A stretch of 33,384 nt of DNA. It comes from Pseudomonadota bacterium. GTDB taxonomy: Bacteria > Pseudomonadota > Alphaproteobacteria > CACIAM-22H2. Below, one piece after another: positions 17,973 to 27,362 of this stretch. Positions within the stretch are counted from its first letter, which is position 1. Every line of letters starts with the position of its first letter. Where the stretch lies: contig JACQDQ010000066.1 of the NCBI GenBank assembly GCA_016201015.1, positions 1-33,384 of the forward strand. Direction: 5' to 3'. The notes below the pieces were generated by a model. The model was not told the DNA's origin. It worked only from the letters and a program-made list of their open reading frames with translations, and did no database searches. A program made the position numbers and the translations under genes.

Positions 17973-18902
17973 TCAATTCATCCTGATACGTGGGTCGATG
18001 ACCGACAGGGCGACGTCGACGGCAAGATTGCACAACATGATCGCCGCGCTCATGACGAAGACGCCCGCCATCACGACCGGAATATCGCGCTGGAAGATGC
18101 TGCTGATGATCAGCCGACCGACGCCCGGCCACGCGAACACGGTCTCGGTGATGATCGAGCCGCCGATCAGCACGCCGAGCTGGAGGCCGAGCAAAGTCAG
18201 GATCGGCGCGATGGCGTTGGGCACCACATGGCGAAACAGCACGAGACGCTCGCGAATGCCCTTCGATCGCGCCGTGGTGACGAACTGCTCGCCCAAGACA
18301 TCCAAGATGCTTGTACGGGTGACGAGGACGAAATTGGGAAACTGGAAGGCGGCCAGAGTCAGCGCCGGGAGAACCAGGTTGGCCCATTCTCCGTAGCCGG
18401 ACGTCGGCAGCCAGCCGAGATAGAGCGCGAAAAGCTGTATCAGGAGAATGCCGAGCCAGAAGCTCGGCATCGATTGGCCGACGATAGCCAGACTCGAGAC
18501 AACGAAGTCGGCGACGCCGTCGCGCCGCGCGGCGCAATAGAGTCCGAGCATGAAGCCAATCCCCACAGCGACGAGCATGGATGCGGCGACCAGTTCGAGT
18601 GTGGGGACGACCCGCTGCAGCACCAGCGGCAGCGCCGGCTCGGAAAACACCATCGACCGGCCGAAATCGCCGTTGATGATATCGACAAGGAACAGCGCGA
18701 ACTGCACCGGCAGCGGCCGGTCCAGGTTCATCGTGCGGCGCAGTTCGGCCGCTTGTTCCGGCGTGCCGTTGATATCGAGGAACAGGCTGACCGGATCGGC
18801 GGTCAGCCGAAGGGTCAGGAAGACGACCAGCGCGAGAAACGCGAAGGTGACGGGCAGCAGCGCGATGCGGCGGACGATGTAGCGCAGCATCGCGCCGGGC
18901 AT
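17973..18902 (-). CDS. Dipeptide ABC permease, DppB type
   Basis: 309 residues if started at ATG 18902 (MPGAMLRYIVRR); ATG 18890 (MLRYIVRR) fits family N-termini equally well. The 631-residue ORF in the track is an upstream open frame through the peptidase gene. It shows the first helix ALLPVTFAFLALVVFLTLRLT, LDRPLPVQFALFLVDIINGDFGRSMVF, the EAA-type loop EQFVTTARSKGIRERLVLFRHVVPNA, and ETVFAWPGVGRLIISSIFQRDIPVV, all typical of DppB. It sits five bases after the peptidase stop, so they are translated together. Confidence 0.92.
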   Translation of the reverse strand: MPGAMLRYIVRRIALLPVTFAFLALVVFLTLRLTADPVSLFLDINGTPEQAAELRRTMNLDRPLPVQFALFLVDIINGDFGRSMVFSEPALPLVLQRVVPTLELVAASMLVAVGIGFMLGLYCAARRDGVADFVVSSLAIVGQSMPSFWLGILLIQLFALYLGWLPTSGYGEWANLVLPALTLAAFQFPNFVLVTRTSILDVLGEQFVTTARSKGIRERLVLFRHVVPNAIAPILTLLGLQLGVLIGGSIITETVFAWPGVGRLIISSIFQRDIPVVMAGVFVMSAAIMLCNLAVDVALSVIDPRIRMN

Positions 18903-18907
18903 CCGGA

Positions 18908-20038
18908 TCAGATGACGAAGAGTTCCTCGTTTTGGAAATACTTGGCGTGCCAGATCGGACCGCTTTCCGTAATTTCGATGATGTCCTCCATGTGATAGCC
19001 GAGCTCGCCGACCCAGCGCGCGAGTGTTTCCACCGCCGTAATCATGCCCGGTTCGTAGACCAGATCCTCGTGCGGTCCGACGATCGGCCGTTCGTGCACA
19101 TTGAGGCCGATCGAGTGCCCATTGTGCGAGTAGGCGAAGGCGAGGCCGGCCTTCTCCTGCATCCGCTTCGCCGTTTCGAACAATTCGCGACCGGTCTTGC
19201 CGGGACGGCACATCTCGATGATGGCGTGATGAACGTCGCGGAGCTTCTTCCAGTATGAAAGGTCGTCGGGGGTCGGCTTGCCCACCTTCGCGGTCCGGCC
19301 GACATTGGAATAGTACTCCTTGAAGAAGCCGCCCGAATCCGCCTTGACGATGTCGCCCTTCTGCACGCGATACTCGGATGGCGACATGTGCGGGAAGCCG
19401 GTATTGGCGCCGGCGTTGAGATGGTTGAACGCGACCATGTCGGCGCCCTGGATCAGGATGTTCTCGGCCAGGCGGTTGGCGAGCGTCTTCTCGGTCTCGC
19501 CGATGCACACCGACGAGTAGGTGGCAAGAAACGCCCGTTCCGTGCCGTGGAAGGCGCCGATGATGATTTCGCGCTCGCGCGGCGTCTTCATCATGCGGAC
19601 GCGGGCAAGCAGCGGCTCGGCCGGGCTGATCTTCAGCTTGGGCAGTTGCCGGGTAAGATCGTTGTAGTACTTGGCGGCAAGGTATTCCGTCTCCAACGCG
19701 ACGTGGCCATTCTCCAGCTTGAGCTCGCGCAGAATGCCGGCCAGCGCCGTGATCGGGTCGAGCGTGAATTCCTGGTAAGTGCGGACGTCCTGGACCCACG
19801 TGTTCTTCTTCACATAGGCGGCCTCGATCAGACAGACGAGAAAGATCGGATCGCGCCCTTTGGGCCAAACGATGAATGCCAGCCGGTCGCGGATGCTCAC
19901 CTGGGTCGAGATGCTTACGTCGCCGGCGTAGCGCACGTTCTCCGGCGACACGGCGATCACGGCGTCGAAGGCGCTCTTGGCGATGGCGCGCTCAAGGCCC
20001 TTCATGTCGCCGATGGCATCTTCCTGGCGCTTGGTCAT
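18908..20038 (-). CDS. M24-family (Xaa-Pro aminopeptidase/creatinase-like) protein
   Basis: 376 residues from ATG 20038, preceded by GAGGAGAGCAGAGA; the track's 19-residue extension is not needed. The N-terminal creatinase-like domain spans residues 1-140 and the pita-bread domain 145-365. The usual metal ligands Asp-Asp-His-Glu-Glu read as Asp234 (IVKADSGG), Asn245 (YYSNVGRT), His308 (NGHSIGL), Glu337 (TAVETLA) and Glu351 (MEDIIEIT). The second aspartate, normally in an SDxxRT motif, is Asn here. This could weaken the second metal site, as in creatinase, which works without metals. So it may be a C-N hydrolase rather than a standard peptidase. The gene is embedded between the binding protein and permeases of the dipeptide importer, pointing to action on the imported molecule. 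Confidence 0.88.
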   Translation of the reverse strand: MTKRQEDAIGDMKGLERAIAKSAFDAVIAVSPENVRYAGDVSISTQVSIRDRLAFIVWPKGRDPIFLVCLIEAAYVKKNTWVQDVRTYQEFTLDPITALAGILRELKLENGHVALETEYLAAKYYNDLTRQLPKLKISPAEPLLARVRMMKTPREREIIIGAFHGTERAFLATYSSVCIGETEKTLANRLAENILIQGADMVAFNHLNAGANTGFPHMSPSEYRVQKGDIVKADSGGFFKEYYSNVGRTAKVGKPTPDDLSYWKKLRDVHHAIIEMCRPGKTGRELFETAKRMQEKAGLAFAYSHNGHSIGLNVHERPIVGPHEDLVYEPGMITAVETLARWVGELGYHMEDIIEITESGPIWHAKYFQNEELFVI

Positions 20039-20069
20039 TCTCTGCTCTCCTCGGATTGCGGATGGGGGG

Positions 20070-21593
20070 TCAGCGGAGCTCGGCCTTGTCGACATGGATA
20101 AGGCGGTCCTGCGGGGCCACCCAGCCGGTCAGTCGCTTCGACTTGCCGTAGACCGAGGGTAGGCCGAACAAGAAAACGGACGGATTTTCTGCGTGCATGA
20201 TCTCCATCATCCGTTGATAGCCCTTCAGGCGCTCGTCGCGGTTCACGGTCGAGCGCGCAGCGAGAAACAGCTTCTCGTACTCGTCGTTGACCCAGAAATT
20301 TCGTTGTGTCGCCTCGGTGAACCAGACGGCGTTGAAATCGGCATCGCCGAGGCTGTACCAGCCGACCAGGTGCATTGGGCCGAGATCGCGCGCGGTCGCC
20401 ATCTTGGAATACACGCCACCTTCGACGACGTTGATCGAGGTCTTGATCCCGACCGCTTCCAGCATCCCTGCGATCGCGTTGCAAATCTCGACGTCGGAGA
20501 CATAGCGGCCGGACCGGGTCGTGATCGTCGTCGTCAGACCGTTTGGATAGCCGGCTTCGGCGATCAGTCTCTTGGCCCGTCCCGGATCGAAGGGTCGCGC
20601 CTTGATGTTCGGGTTGTGGCCGAAGGTCGCCTTGGTGACCAGTTGGCCGTCGAGCACGCTGCCGACGCCGCCGAGGATTTGCCGGTTGATGAGATCCTTG
20701 TCGATGGCGAGATCGACCGCGAGACGCAGTCGCGGATCGTTGAATGGCGGCTTTCTGGTTTCAAATGTGAGGACCAGGCTGCCGCTGGTCTCGACTGGAC
20801 TTACCTCGGCATTGCTACTCTTCCGCACCCGGTCGATCAGATCGGTGGGGATTTCCTCGATGATCTGCACTTCGCCGGCGAGGAGCGCCGAGATGCGGGT
20901 CGCGCTTTCCGGAATCTGACGAAAAATCAGGCGGTCGATCTTCGGCTTGCCGCCCCAGTACTCGGGATTGAGTCTCAGCTCGTAGCGGTCCGCCGGCACC
21001 CAACGCAGGAAGACGAACGGGCCGGTGCCGATGGGATGCTTTGTCATCGCATCGTGGCCGGATTGCACGTGGTAGTGCTTCGGCTCGATGACGATGTTGG
21101 TCAGGCCGACCAGAAGCGTCGGGAAGGGCTGTTTGGTGACGAATTCGACCGTTAACGGGTCGATGACATCGACCTTGGCGATCAGATTGATGCGGCTTGC
21201 CGTGCCGTAGACCGTCTTGGGATCGAGGACGTAGTCGATGGTGTATTTCACGTCATCGGCGGTGAGCGGATGGCCGTCATGGAACTTGACGCCGGGACGA
21301 AGATGAAACCGCCATGTGGTGGCGTTGACCGCCTCCCACTTCGTGGCCAGCGCCGGCATCACCTGGCCTTGATTGTTGAGCGTGACGAGAGGATCGTTGG
21401 TCTGGATCGAAAGTGTCAGAGCGGTGAAGCTGCTCCACCCGGTCTTGAGCGAATCCGGAAAACCCGCGACGCCGACGGTCAGCGTCTTCTGCGCATGCGC
21501 CGGGCTGGCAGCAATCGCGAAGAAGACCAGCGCCCCGACGACATAACCCAGCCAACCCCGCAGCCCGACTCCCTGATTCGGCCGAATGCGCAT
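20070..21593 (-). CDS. Dipeptide-type periplasmic binding protein, SBP family 5
   Basis: 507 residues, typical of DppA/OppA. A Sec signal peptide (YVVGALVFFAIAASPAHAQ) is followed by KTLTVGVAGFPDSLKTGW. Family-5 marks are WRFHLRPGVKFHDGHPLTADDVKYTIDYVLDP, PIGTGPFVFLRWVPADRYELRLNPEYWGGKPKIDRLIFR and RLAVDLAIDKDLINRQILGG. The start at 21593 has GGAG eight bases ahead. It is the receptor for the DppBC-like permeases downstream and the DppDF-like ATPases on the opposite strand. It begins 60 bases after the cofGH stop, close enough for one transcript with the F420 genes. Confidence 0.93.
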   Translation of the reverse strand: MRIRPNQGVGLRGWLGYVVGALVFFAIAASPAHAQKTLTVGVAGFPDSLKTGWSSFTALTLSIQTNDPLVTLNNQGQVMPALATKWEAVNATTWRFHLRPGVKFHDGHPLTADDVKYTIDYVLDPKTVYGTASRINLIAKVDVIDPLTVEFVTKQPFPTLLVGLTNIVIEPKHYHVQSGHDAMTKHPIGTGPFVFLRWVPADRYELRLNPEYWGGKPKIDRLIFRQIPESATRISALLAGEVQIIEEIPTDLIDRVRKSSNAEVSPVETSGSLVLTFETRKPPFNDPRLRLAVDLAIDKDLINRQILGGVGSVLDGQLVTKATFGHNPNIKARPFDPGRAKRLIAEAGYPNGLTTTITTRSGRYVSDVEICNAIAGMLEAVGIKTSINVVEGGVYSKMATARDLGPMHLVGWYSLGDADFNAVWFTEATQRNFWVNDEYEKLFLAARSTVNRDERLKGYQRMMEIMHAENPSVFLFGLPSVYGKSKRLTGWVAPQDRLIHVDKAELR

Positions 21594-21653
21594 GCCGGTC
21601 TCCGTTCACCCGTGACAAATGTCCGATCATTTCCGCATAGTCGTGAACAAGCG

Positions 21654-24131
21654 TCAATGCCGCGCCGAGTCCGACCCTATGTGCGCGCATTCGCCGTTCG
21701 CTGCGTCCCGGATGTAGCGCCGTGCCAAAGCATTGATCGGCGGCGAGAGAGCGGCGGCGTCGTAGGATGCTCGCCGTTGCGCTTCGATCGGCTCGCCGTA
21801 GAGCGTCGTGCGCTGCCGCGGCGTACGGCCGATCGCGCGGATCAGTGCGTCCATCTCCGCCGGCATCATCTCCTGGCCATGGCTGGCGCCCGCGGCGCGC
21901 GTGATCGTCTCGTTCATCAGAGTGCCGCCGAGGTCGTTGGCACCGGCCTGGAGGCAAATCTTGACGCCCAGCGGCCCCATTTTCACCCATGACGTCTGGA
22001 TGTTGGTGATGTGCGGATGCAGGGCGAGCCGAGCTACGGCGTGCATCAGCACCGCCTCGCGAAACGTGGGTCCGCGGCGCGCACGGCCCTTGAGGTAGAT
22101 CGGTGCCTCCATATGCACGAAGGGGAGAGGCACGAGCTCCGTGAAGCCATGCGTGCGTTCCTGGAGCGTGCGCAGGCGCAACAGGTGGCGTGCCCAATGC
22201 ACGGCATGATCGACGTGTCCGAACATGATCGTCGTCGTGCTGCGCAAGCCGAGGCCGTGCGCCATCTCCATCACGTCGAGCCATTGCTGCGTCGTGATCT
22301 TGTCCGGACAGATGACGGCCCGCACCTCGTCATCGAGGATTTCGGCGGCGGTGCCCGGCAGCGAGCCGAGCCCGGCGGCCTTGAGCTCGGCGATGTATCC
22401 TGGCAGCGACAGGCCGAGCGTCTTCGCGCCTTGCCACACTTCGAGCGGCGTGAAGGCATGGACATGCATATCCGGTGTCGCCGTTTTCACGGCGCGACAG
22501 ATGTCGAGATAGGTGGCGCCTGTGTACTCCGGGTGAATGCCGCCCTGCATGCACACCTCGGTCGCGCCGCGCGCCCACGCCTCGCGCGCGCGCCGGGCGA
22601 TTTCGTGCTGGCCGAGGTCGTAGGGGCGGCCGCGCAGGTTCTCGGAGAGCTTGCCCTTGGAGAAGGCGCAGAACTGGCAGCGGAAGTAGCAGACATTGGT
22701 ATAGTTGATGTTGCGGTTGACGACATAGGTGACGACGTCGCCGTTGACCGTCCGGCGCAGACCGTCGGCGGCCGCGCAGACGGCGGCAAAGTCGTCGCCG
22801 CGCGCGGCAAACAACGCGACGATGTCGTCTTCGGTCAGCGTCGTGCCGTCCAGCGCCTTGCTCAGCGCGCGTGCGACGCCGGGCCGGGCGGCCATCGAAC
22901 CGGATTGCGCCGTGATCGCCATTGCCTCGCCGGGCAAAGATGTCTCGGCACCCGGCGACCAGTCATCCACTCTGGCGAATCCCTCGGCGTCGGTGGCGCG
23001 CAGCACGGCGCCGCGCAATCCGGCATCGAGCCAGCGTGCCGGTTCGCGCGCGTAGGCGGGGTAGATCGCCAGCCGTTCGACCAGCGTCTTGCCCGCGGCC
23101 TCGGTCGTGCGGGCGAGAGCATCGAGATGCGGCCAGGGCGACTCCGGGTTGACGTGATCCGGCGTCACCGGCGAGACGCCGCCCCAGTCGTTGATGCCGG
23201 CCGCGACCAGGCGCGGCAGCGCGTCAGGGTTCAGATTTGGCGGCGCCTGAATGTTCATCGCCGGTCCGAAAATCAGGCGTGCGACGGCGATCGTCCACAG
23301 ATGCTCGTCGAGCGGCGCGTCGGGCGCAGCTGCCATGCGCGTGTCCGGCTTGGCGCGGAAATTCTGGACGATGATCTCCTGCAGATGGCCATGGCGATCG
23401 TGGAGATCGCGCAGTACCAGCAGCGATTCGACGCGCTCGCGCCGCGTTTCGCCGATGCCGATCAGGAGACCGCTGGTCAACGGGATCGCGGCCTCGCCGG
23501 CCAGTCGAATGGTCTCGAGCCGCACCGCCGGCCGCTTGTCGGGCGACCCGAAATGCGGCCCACCGCGTCCGCATAGCCGCTCCGACGCGCTCTCCAGCAT
23601 GATGCCCTGCGAGACGGAGACGGCGCGCAGCGTCGCAAGATCCGTGGCCGTCATGATCCCGGGATTGAGATGCGGCAGCAGGCCGGTTTCCTCGAGCACG
23701 AGGCGAGCCATCGCGGCGAGGTACGATAGGGTCGTCGCGTGCCCAAGGGCGGCCAGTTCCTACTTGGCGATCGCGTAGCGCAGCTCGGGCTTGTCGCCGA
23801 GCGTAAACAGTGCCTCCTTGCAACCGGCGGCGGCGCCGGCGCGGGCGATCGCCAGAACCTGCTCCGGAGCGAGGAAGGCACGCTCGCCACGCCGCGGCGG
23901 ATGCGCAAACGTGCAGTAGTGGCAGACATCGCGGCAGAGCTGCGTCAGCGGAATGAATACTTTGCGCGAGTATGAAATGATCTGGCCATGGCCGCGGTCG
24001 CGCAGCTCCGCGGCGGCTCGCATCAGACCGTCGATATCCGTCGCGTCGGCGAGCGCCTGGATATGCGCACGCGCCGGTCTTTGGCCGTCCGTGATCGCGC
24101 GCAAGATCGCTCGCGTCTCTGCGGCGGTCAT
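21654..24131 (-). pseudogene. fbiC: Fused FO synthase (CofG-CofH, FbiC-like) interrupted by an in-frame TAG at codon 124
   Basis: FO synthase joins 5-amino-6-ribitylamino-uracil and tyrosine to make the deazaflavin core of F420, using two radical-SAM halves. Read through, the frame gives 825 residues, like actinobacterial FbiC. The CofG half carries CRDVCHYC (Cys66, 70, 73); the CofH half carries CYFRCQFC (Cys481, 485, 488 of the full frame). The frame is broken at TAG 23762-23760 between KPELRYAIAK and ELAALGHATTLSYLAAMARLVLEETGLLPHLNPG. Homology continues without shift, so one codon (GAG or CAG most simply) has become TAG. The fragments are 123 residues, and an open frame with its first ATG at 23711. 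The CofG fragment lacks most of its barrel. The start overlaps the cofC stop by four bases. Either the pathway is blocked at its first dedicated step or this is a base-call error. Confidence 0.9.
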
Positions 24132-24850
24132 CGCGAGCCTCGTGCGCGGGCGGTCGCTGCGCCGGGACGGAGGTCGCGATCGGGCGGCGCCCCGCGTAGC
24201 CGTGCTTCGATGCGACTCTCGATCAGCAGACGCTGGGTTTGCGTCGTCGCGCGCTGGGCGAGCAGGGCGGCGATGTCGCTCGGCCGGTCGATGTCGAGGC
24301 CGAGGCCGGGCAGATCGACGACCGCCGGCACGATGCCGCCGGCGCGTGCGGCGGCAGCGTGACGCCGGAAGCTGTCGTCGCCGAACTGGAAAGCGATAGC
24401 GTCGGGCGGCGAGCAGGCAATCGCGCAGGTGCCACCGTCGGTGTAGGCGGGAACGAGACTTACCGCCGGCGCCGAACCGTGCCGCGCGAGCAACGCGTCG
24501 ATCTCGGCGGCTGTCACCAGCGGCACGTCGGCGACGACAACCAGCACGCCGCTGGCGCCTTCCGCCGCCAGCGCCGCGGCCGCTGCCGTCACCGCGCGCG
24601 TGAGACCTGGCCTGACCGGTTCGGACAGCACGCGGGCGCGGGCCGTCTCGGCGAGAGATGCCGCTTCGGCGTCAGCGGTCACCACTACGACGCCACTGAG
24701 GCCGCGTGACGACCGCAGCGCGTCGAGAACGTCGGCGAGCATCGCACGCGCCAGCGCGTAGCGCTGGTCCGGCGTCAGAATGGTGGCAAGCCGGCGCTTG
24801 GCGCCGCGCAGCCTGCCCACCGGAACGATGGCCCATATCGGCGACATCAT
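24128..24850 (-). CDS. cofC: CofC/FbiD: phosphoenolpyruvate or phospholactate guanylyltransferase of F420 synthesis
   Basis: Couples GTP to 2-phospholactate, phosphoenolpyruvate or a related acid to give the activated side-chain donor used by CofD. I start it at the MMSPIWAIVPV methionine (24850), giving 240 residues and a 4-base gap to cofD; ATG 24871 gives 247 residues but overlaps cofD by 17 bases. The sequence opens WAIVPVGRLRGAKRRLA, has the acidic VVADVPLV, then DGGTCAI (the family usually has DGGTNAL), FGDDSFRRHAAAA and LGLDIDRPSDIA. Its end overlaps cofGH (ATGA). Which acid it uses cannot be told by eye. Confidence 0.88.
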   Translation of the reverse strand: MMSPIWAIVPVGRLRGAKRRLATILTPDQRYALARAMLADVLDALRSSRGLSGVVVVTADAEAASLAETARARVLSEPVRPGLTRAVTAAAAALAAEGASGVLVVVADVPLVTAAEIDALLARHGSAPAVSLVPAYTDGGTCAIACSPPDAIAFQFGDDSFRRHAAAARAGGIVPAVVDLPGLGLDIDRPSDIAALLAQRATTQTQRLLIESRIEARLRGAPPDRDLRPGAATARARGSR

Positions 24851-24854
24851 GGCG

Positions 24855-25838
24855 TCAGGCGGCTTGATCATGCCGCCGCAGCCGGTCGGCGAAGCGTAGA
24901 ACCTCGCGGGCCAACACCTCGCGATCGGCCAGGCTCGTCATGACCGTCGGCGCAGCTTGGCATGGCACAGGCGGGCGGCCGATCATGTCGGCGTCGATGC
25001 GATCGAGGACAAAGCCGTCGAGCAGGGCGCGGTAATGTTCGGCCACCCAGGCCGGCGTCGGCGTCACGCCGAGCTCGGCCATCATCTTCGCCGCCGGGCC
25101 TTTGATCGCCCTGCCGCCGACGATCGGCGACACGGCGATGATCGGCGCCGCGCTTGCGTCGAGTGCTTCGAAGATGCCGGGAACCGCCAGCATCGGGTCG
25201 ACGCTGACATATGGGTTGGACGGGCAGATGACGATGGCCCGTAGCCGCGGATCGGCGATTGCGTCGTGGAGGACCGGATTGGGGCGAGCGGTCGCCGCGC
25301 CGTCGAACTCGAAGCCGGTCACGGCCGGGGCGCAGGCGAGCTTGACGAAATAGTGCTGGAAGGGGAGCGGCCCCTGAGCGCTATGCACGACGGTGCGCAC
25401 TGGATCGTCGCTCATCGGCAGGAGTCGGGCGCGGATGCCGAGGCGCCGGCGAAATTCGTCGGTGATCGCGGTGAGCGAATCGCCGGCCGCGAGGCGGCGG
25501 GTCCGCTCCACATGCGTCGCGAGGTCGCGGTCGCCGAGGCGGAACCAGGTTTCGCCGCCGAGCGCCGCGAGCGCCTGCATGAACGACCAGGTCTCGTCCG
25601 TGCGGCCCCAGCCGGTCTCGGGATTGGCGATGCCGGCAAGGGTGTACATCACGGTGTCGAGGTCGGGGGAAACGTGCAGGCCGAGAGGTTCGAAGTCGTC
25701 GCCGGTGTTGACGATCACGGTGAGTCGATCGGGAGCCAGCACACGGTAGAGGCCGAGCGCGAGCTTGGCGCCGCCGACGCCGCCACACAGCGCAACGACA
25801 TTGCCGGTTTCCTCGCCGCTTGGCTGGTGGCTGGTCAT
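24855..25838 (-). CDS. cofD: CofD: 2-phospho-L-lactate (or PEP) transferase of F420 synthesis
   Basis: Transfers the activated phospho-acid onto FO to give F420-0 or dehydro-F420-0. 327 residues from ATG 25838 ([30 protein letters not shown]), the standard length; the longer N-terminus in the track overlaps cofE and is dropped. The [10 protein letters not shown] loop binds phosphate, [26 protein letters not shown] binds FO, and [20 protein letters not shown] and [18 protein letters not shown] complete the family signature. It lies between cofE (17-base gap) and cofC. Confidence 0.94.
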   Translation of the reverse strand: MTSHQPSGEETGNVVALCGGVGGAKLALGLYRVLAPDRLTVIVNTGDDFEPLGLHVSPDLDTVMYTLAGIANPETGWGRTDETWSFMQALAALGGETWFRLGDRDLATHVERTRRLAAGDSLTAITDEFRRRLGIRARLLPMSDDPVRTVVHSAQGPLPFQHYFVKLACAPAVTGFEFDGAATARPNPVLHDAIADPRLRAIVICPSNPYVSVDPMLAVPGIFEALDASAAPIIAVSPIVGGRAIKGPAAKMMAELGVTPTPAWVAEHYRALLDGFVLDRIDADMIGRPPVPCQAAPTVMTSLADREVLAREVLRFADRLRRHDQAA

Positions 25839-25855
25839 GGTGCTTCTTACGCCGC

Positions 25856-26626
25856 TCAGCGGAACAAGTCTTGATTCTTCGGCCGCAGGAGCGCGGCGGC
25901 CGGCAGCGGCGGGGCTGTCCACTCGAGGCCGCGCACCAGCACCGCTGGCCGGCCCTCGTCGGCCTGCCCCATGACGAGCGACGCGGCGGCGGCGATCTCG
26001 TCGGCGAAGCCGACCTGCGTCACCTGCAGCCGGCGGCCGAAGAGGTCGGGTCGCCCGCGCAGATCGGCGAGCGCCGGCAGTCCCGCCGCACCGAGCGCGA
26101 CGCCGACCGTGCCGTTGCGCCAGGCACGGCCGAAGCTATCGTTGATGATGACGGCGATCGTCATGCCGAATCGCTGTTCCAGCCGCGCCTTGAGCCGCGC
26201 GCAGCTCGCGTCGGGATCGGCCGGGAGGAGCAGCACGCGCTCCGCCGGTCCATCCGGTTCGACGTTCGATTGGTCGACGCCGGCATTGGCCATGACGAAG
26301 CCGAGCCGGTGCGCGACGATCAGCACGTCCTTGGCGTGGCGCACCACCTCGGCCGATTCCGACAGGATGAGCTCGACCAAACGCGGGTCCTTGGACGTCG
26401 CGCGTGCAATCTCTTCCGCCCGCGGCTTGGGTGTGACGCCGCGGAGATCGACGTAGCGGTTCTCGGCCTTCGACACGATCTTCTGGGCGACGACCAGGAC
26501 GTCCATGTCGCGAGGCGTCAGGCTGGAGGCAGCGAGGGCGTCGCCCAGGATCTGCGCCAGGTCGTCGCCGGGGCGAATCAGCGGAATGTCGGGAATCGGC
26601 GCCAGTCTCAAACTGTCCGCGGCCAT
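25856..26626 (-). CDS. cofE: CofE: F420-0:gamma-glutamyl ligase
   Basis: Adds glutamates to F420-0 using GTP. 256 residues, the single-domain form; the extra C-terminal FMN domain of actinobacterial FbiB is absent. It opens LRLAPIPDIPLIRPGDDLAQIL and has DVLVVAQKIVSKAENR, LILSESAEVVR, GVDQSNVEP and DSFGRAWRNGTVGVALGAAGLPAL, the family core. It begins 15 bases after the reductase stop. So the fused FO synthase is of the actinobacterial arrangement while the ligase is of the simple arrangement. Confidence 0.94.
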   Translation of the reverse strand: MAADSLRLAPIPDIPLIRPGDDLAQILGDALAASSLTPRDMDVLVVAQKIVSKAENRYVDLRGVTPKPRAEEIARATSKDPRLVELILSESAEVVRHAKDVLIVAHRLGFVMANAGVDQSNVEPDGPAERVLLLPADPDASCARLKARLEQRFGMTIAVIINDSFGRAWRNGTVGVALGAAGLPALADLRGRPDLFGRRLQVTQVGFADEIAAAASLVMGQADEGRPAVLVRGLEWTAPPLPAAALLRPKNQDLFR

Positions 26627-26641
26627 CTACCGGCACCGAGT

Positions 26642-27322
26642 CTAAGTAACCGTCGTGCCGCCGAGTTCTCCGGTCACGCGGAGGCCGGCGCCATCGACCT
26701 TGTAGATACGGTTGATGGTGATGAGGATCGAGGTGAGCGCCTCCGCCGCCGCCGAGTTGGCGAGCGGGCCGCCATGCAGGCCGCGCAGACCAAGCGCGCG
26801 GGCGAGGCCGATCACTGTCTCGCGCGCTTCCTTCTTGTCGCCGAACACGAGCACGTCGCAATCGATTGCTTCGTCGCGCTGCAGCTTGTGCGCCGCGACG
26901 TTGTGGAACGCGGAGACGACAATGGCGCCGTCGCCGAGCAGACGCTGCGCAATCATCGCCGCCGATCCTTCGGGCGGCAGCTGCACGGTGCCGACCTTGG
27001 GCGGTACGAGCGGCACGGTCGTGTCGATGACGATCTTGCCGGCTGCGCCATCGCGGATGTCGGACAGCGTCTGGCGCTGGCTGGCGAAGGGCACGGCGAC
27101 GACGATGATGCCGGCCGCCGCCGCCGCCGCCGCGTTGACAAGGCCGCGCGCCGGCACTGTTCCGTTGGCGACGGCGAGGCCGGCGGCCGCGGCAGCGGCC
27201 TTTTCGGCCGAACGCGAGCCGACGATCACCGGATATCCGGCCCTCGCCCAGCGTCGCGCCAAGCCGGAGCCCAGAGCGCCGGTGCCGCCGATGATCGCCA
27301 GGGTGGGAAGCGAAGGACTCAT
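26642..27322 (-). CDS. npdG: F420-dependent NADP oxidoreductase (FNO/NpdG type)
   Basis: Transfers hydride between NADPH and F420, here most likely making F420H2. 226 residues. The Rossmann start LAIIGGTGALGSGLARRWARAGYPVIVGSR fits NADP preference (Ser-Arg after the second strand). It continues VVAVPFASQRQTL, IVIDTTVPLVPP and VSAFHNVAAHKLQ, with C-terminal HGGPLANSAAAEALTSILITINRIYKV, all family marks. It stops with TAG. Two alanine runs fall at residues 43-48 and 64-70. It sits between pxpA copy 1 and cofE in the operon, giving the cell a way to reduce the cofactor for the LLM enzyme. Confidence 0.93.
   Translation of the reverse strand: MSPSLPTLAIIGGTGALGSGLARRWARAGYPVIVGSRSAEKAAAAAAGLAVANGTVPARGLVNAAAAAAAGIIVVAVPFASQRQTLSDIRDGAAGKIVIDTTVPLVPPKVGTVQLPPEGSAAMIAQRLLGDGAIVVSAFHNVAAHKLQRDEAIDCDVLVFGDKKEARETVIGLARALGLRGLHGGPLANSAAAEALTSILITINRIYKVDGAGLRVTGELGGTTVT
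27114..27131. repeat. (GCC)6 trinucleotide tract inside npdG
   Basis: Six consecutive GCC units followed by GCG encode, on minus, most of an Ala7 run between the second and third Rossmann strands. Such tracts can slip by whole codons without breaking the frame. Confidence 0.7.
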
Positions 27323-27362
27323 CGGGAGAAACGCGATTGCGGCCGTGCCAACCGCCGCCGCT

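Noticed and set aside
22011-23576. 521-residue plus-strand ORF opposite cofGH, and similar long ORFs at 74-1087, 5908-7092 and 25820-27445
   Set aside because: All are antisense to well-recognised genes and have the same low-complexity charged composition.
7438-23762. TAG recoded to an amino acid (suppression or pyrrolysine)
   Set aside because: TAG ends at least six genes at natural C-termini and no suppressor tRNA or pyrrolysine gene is visible.
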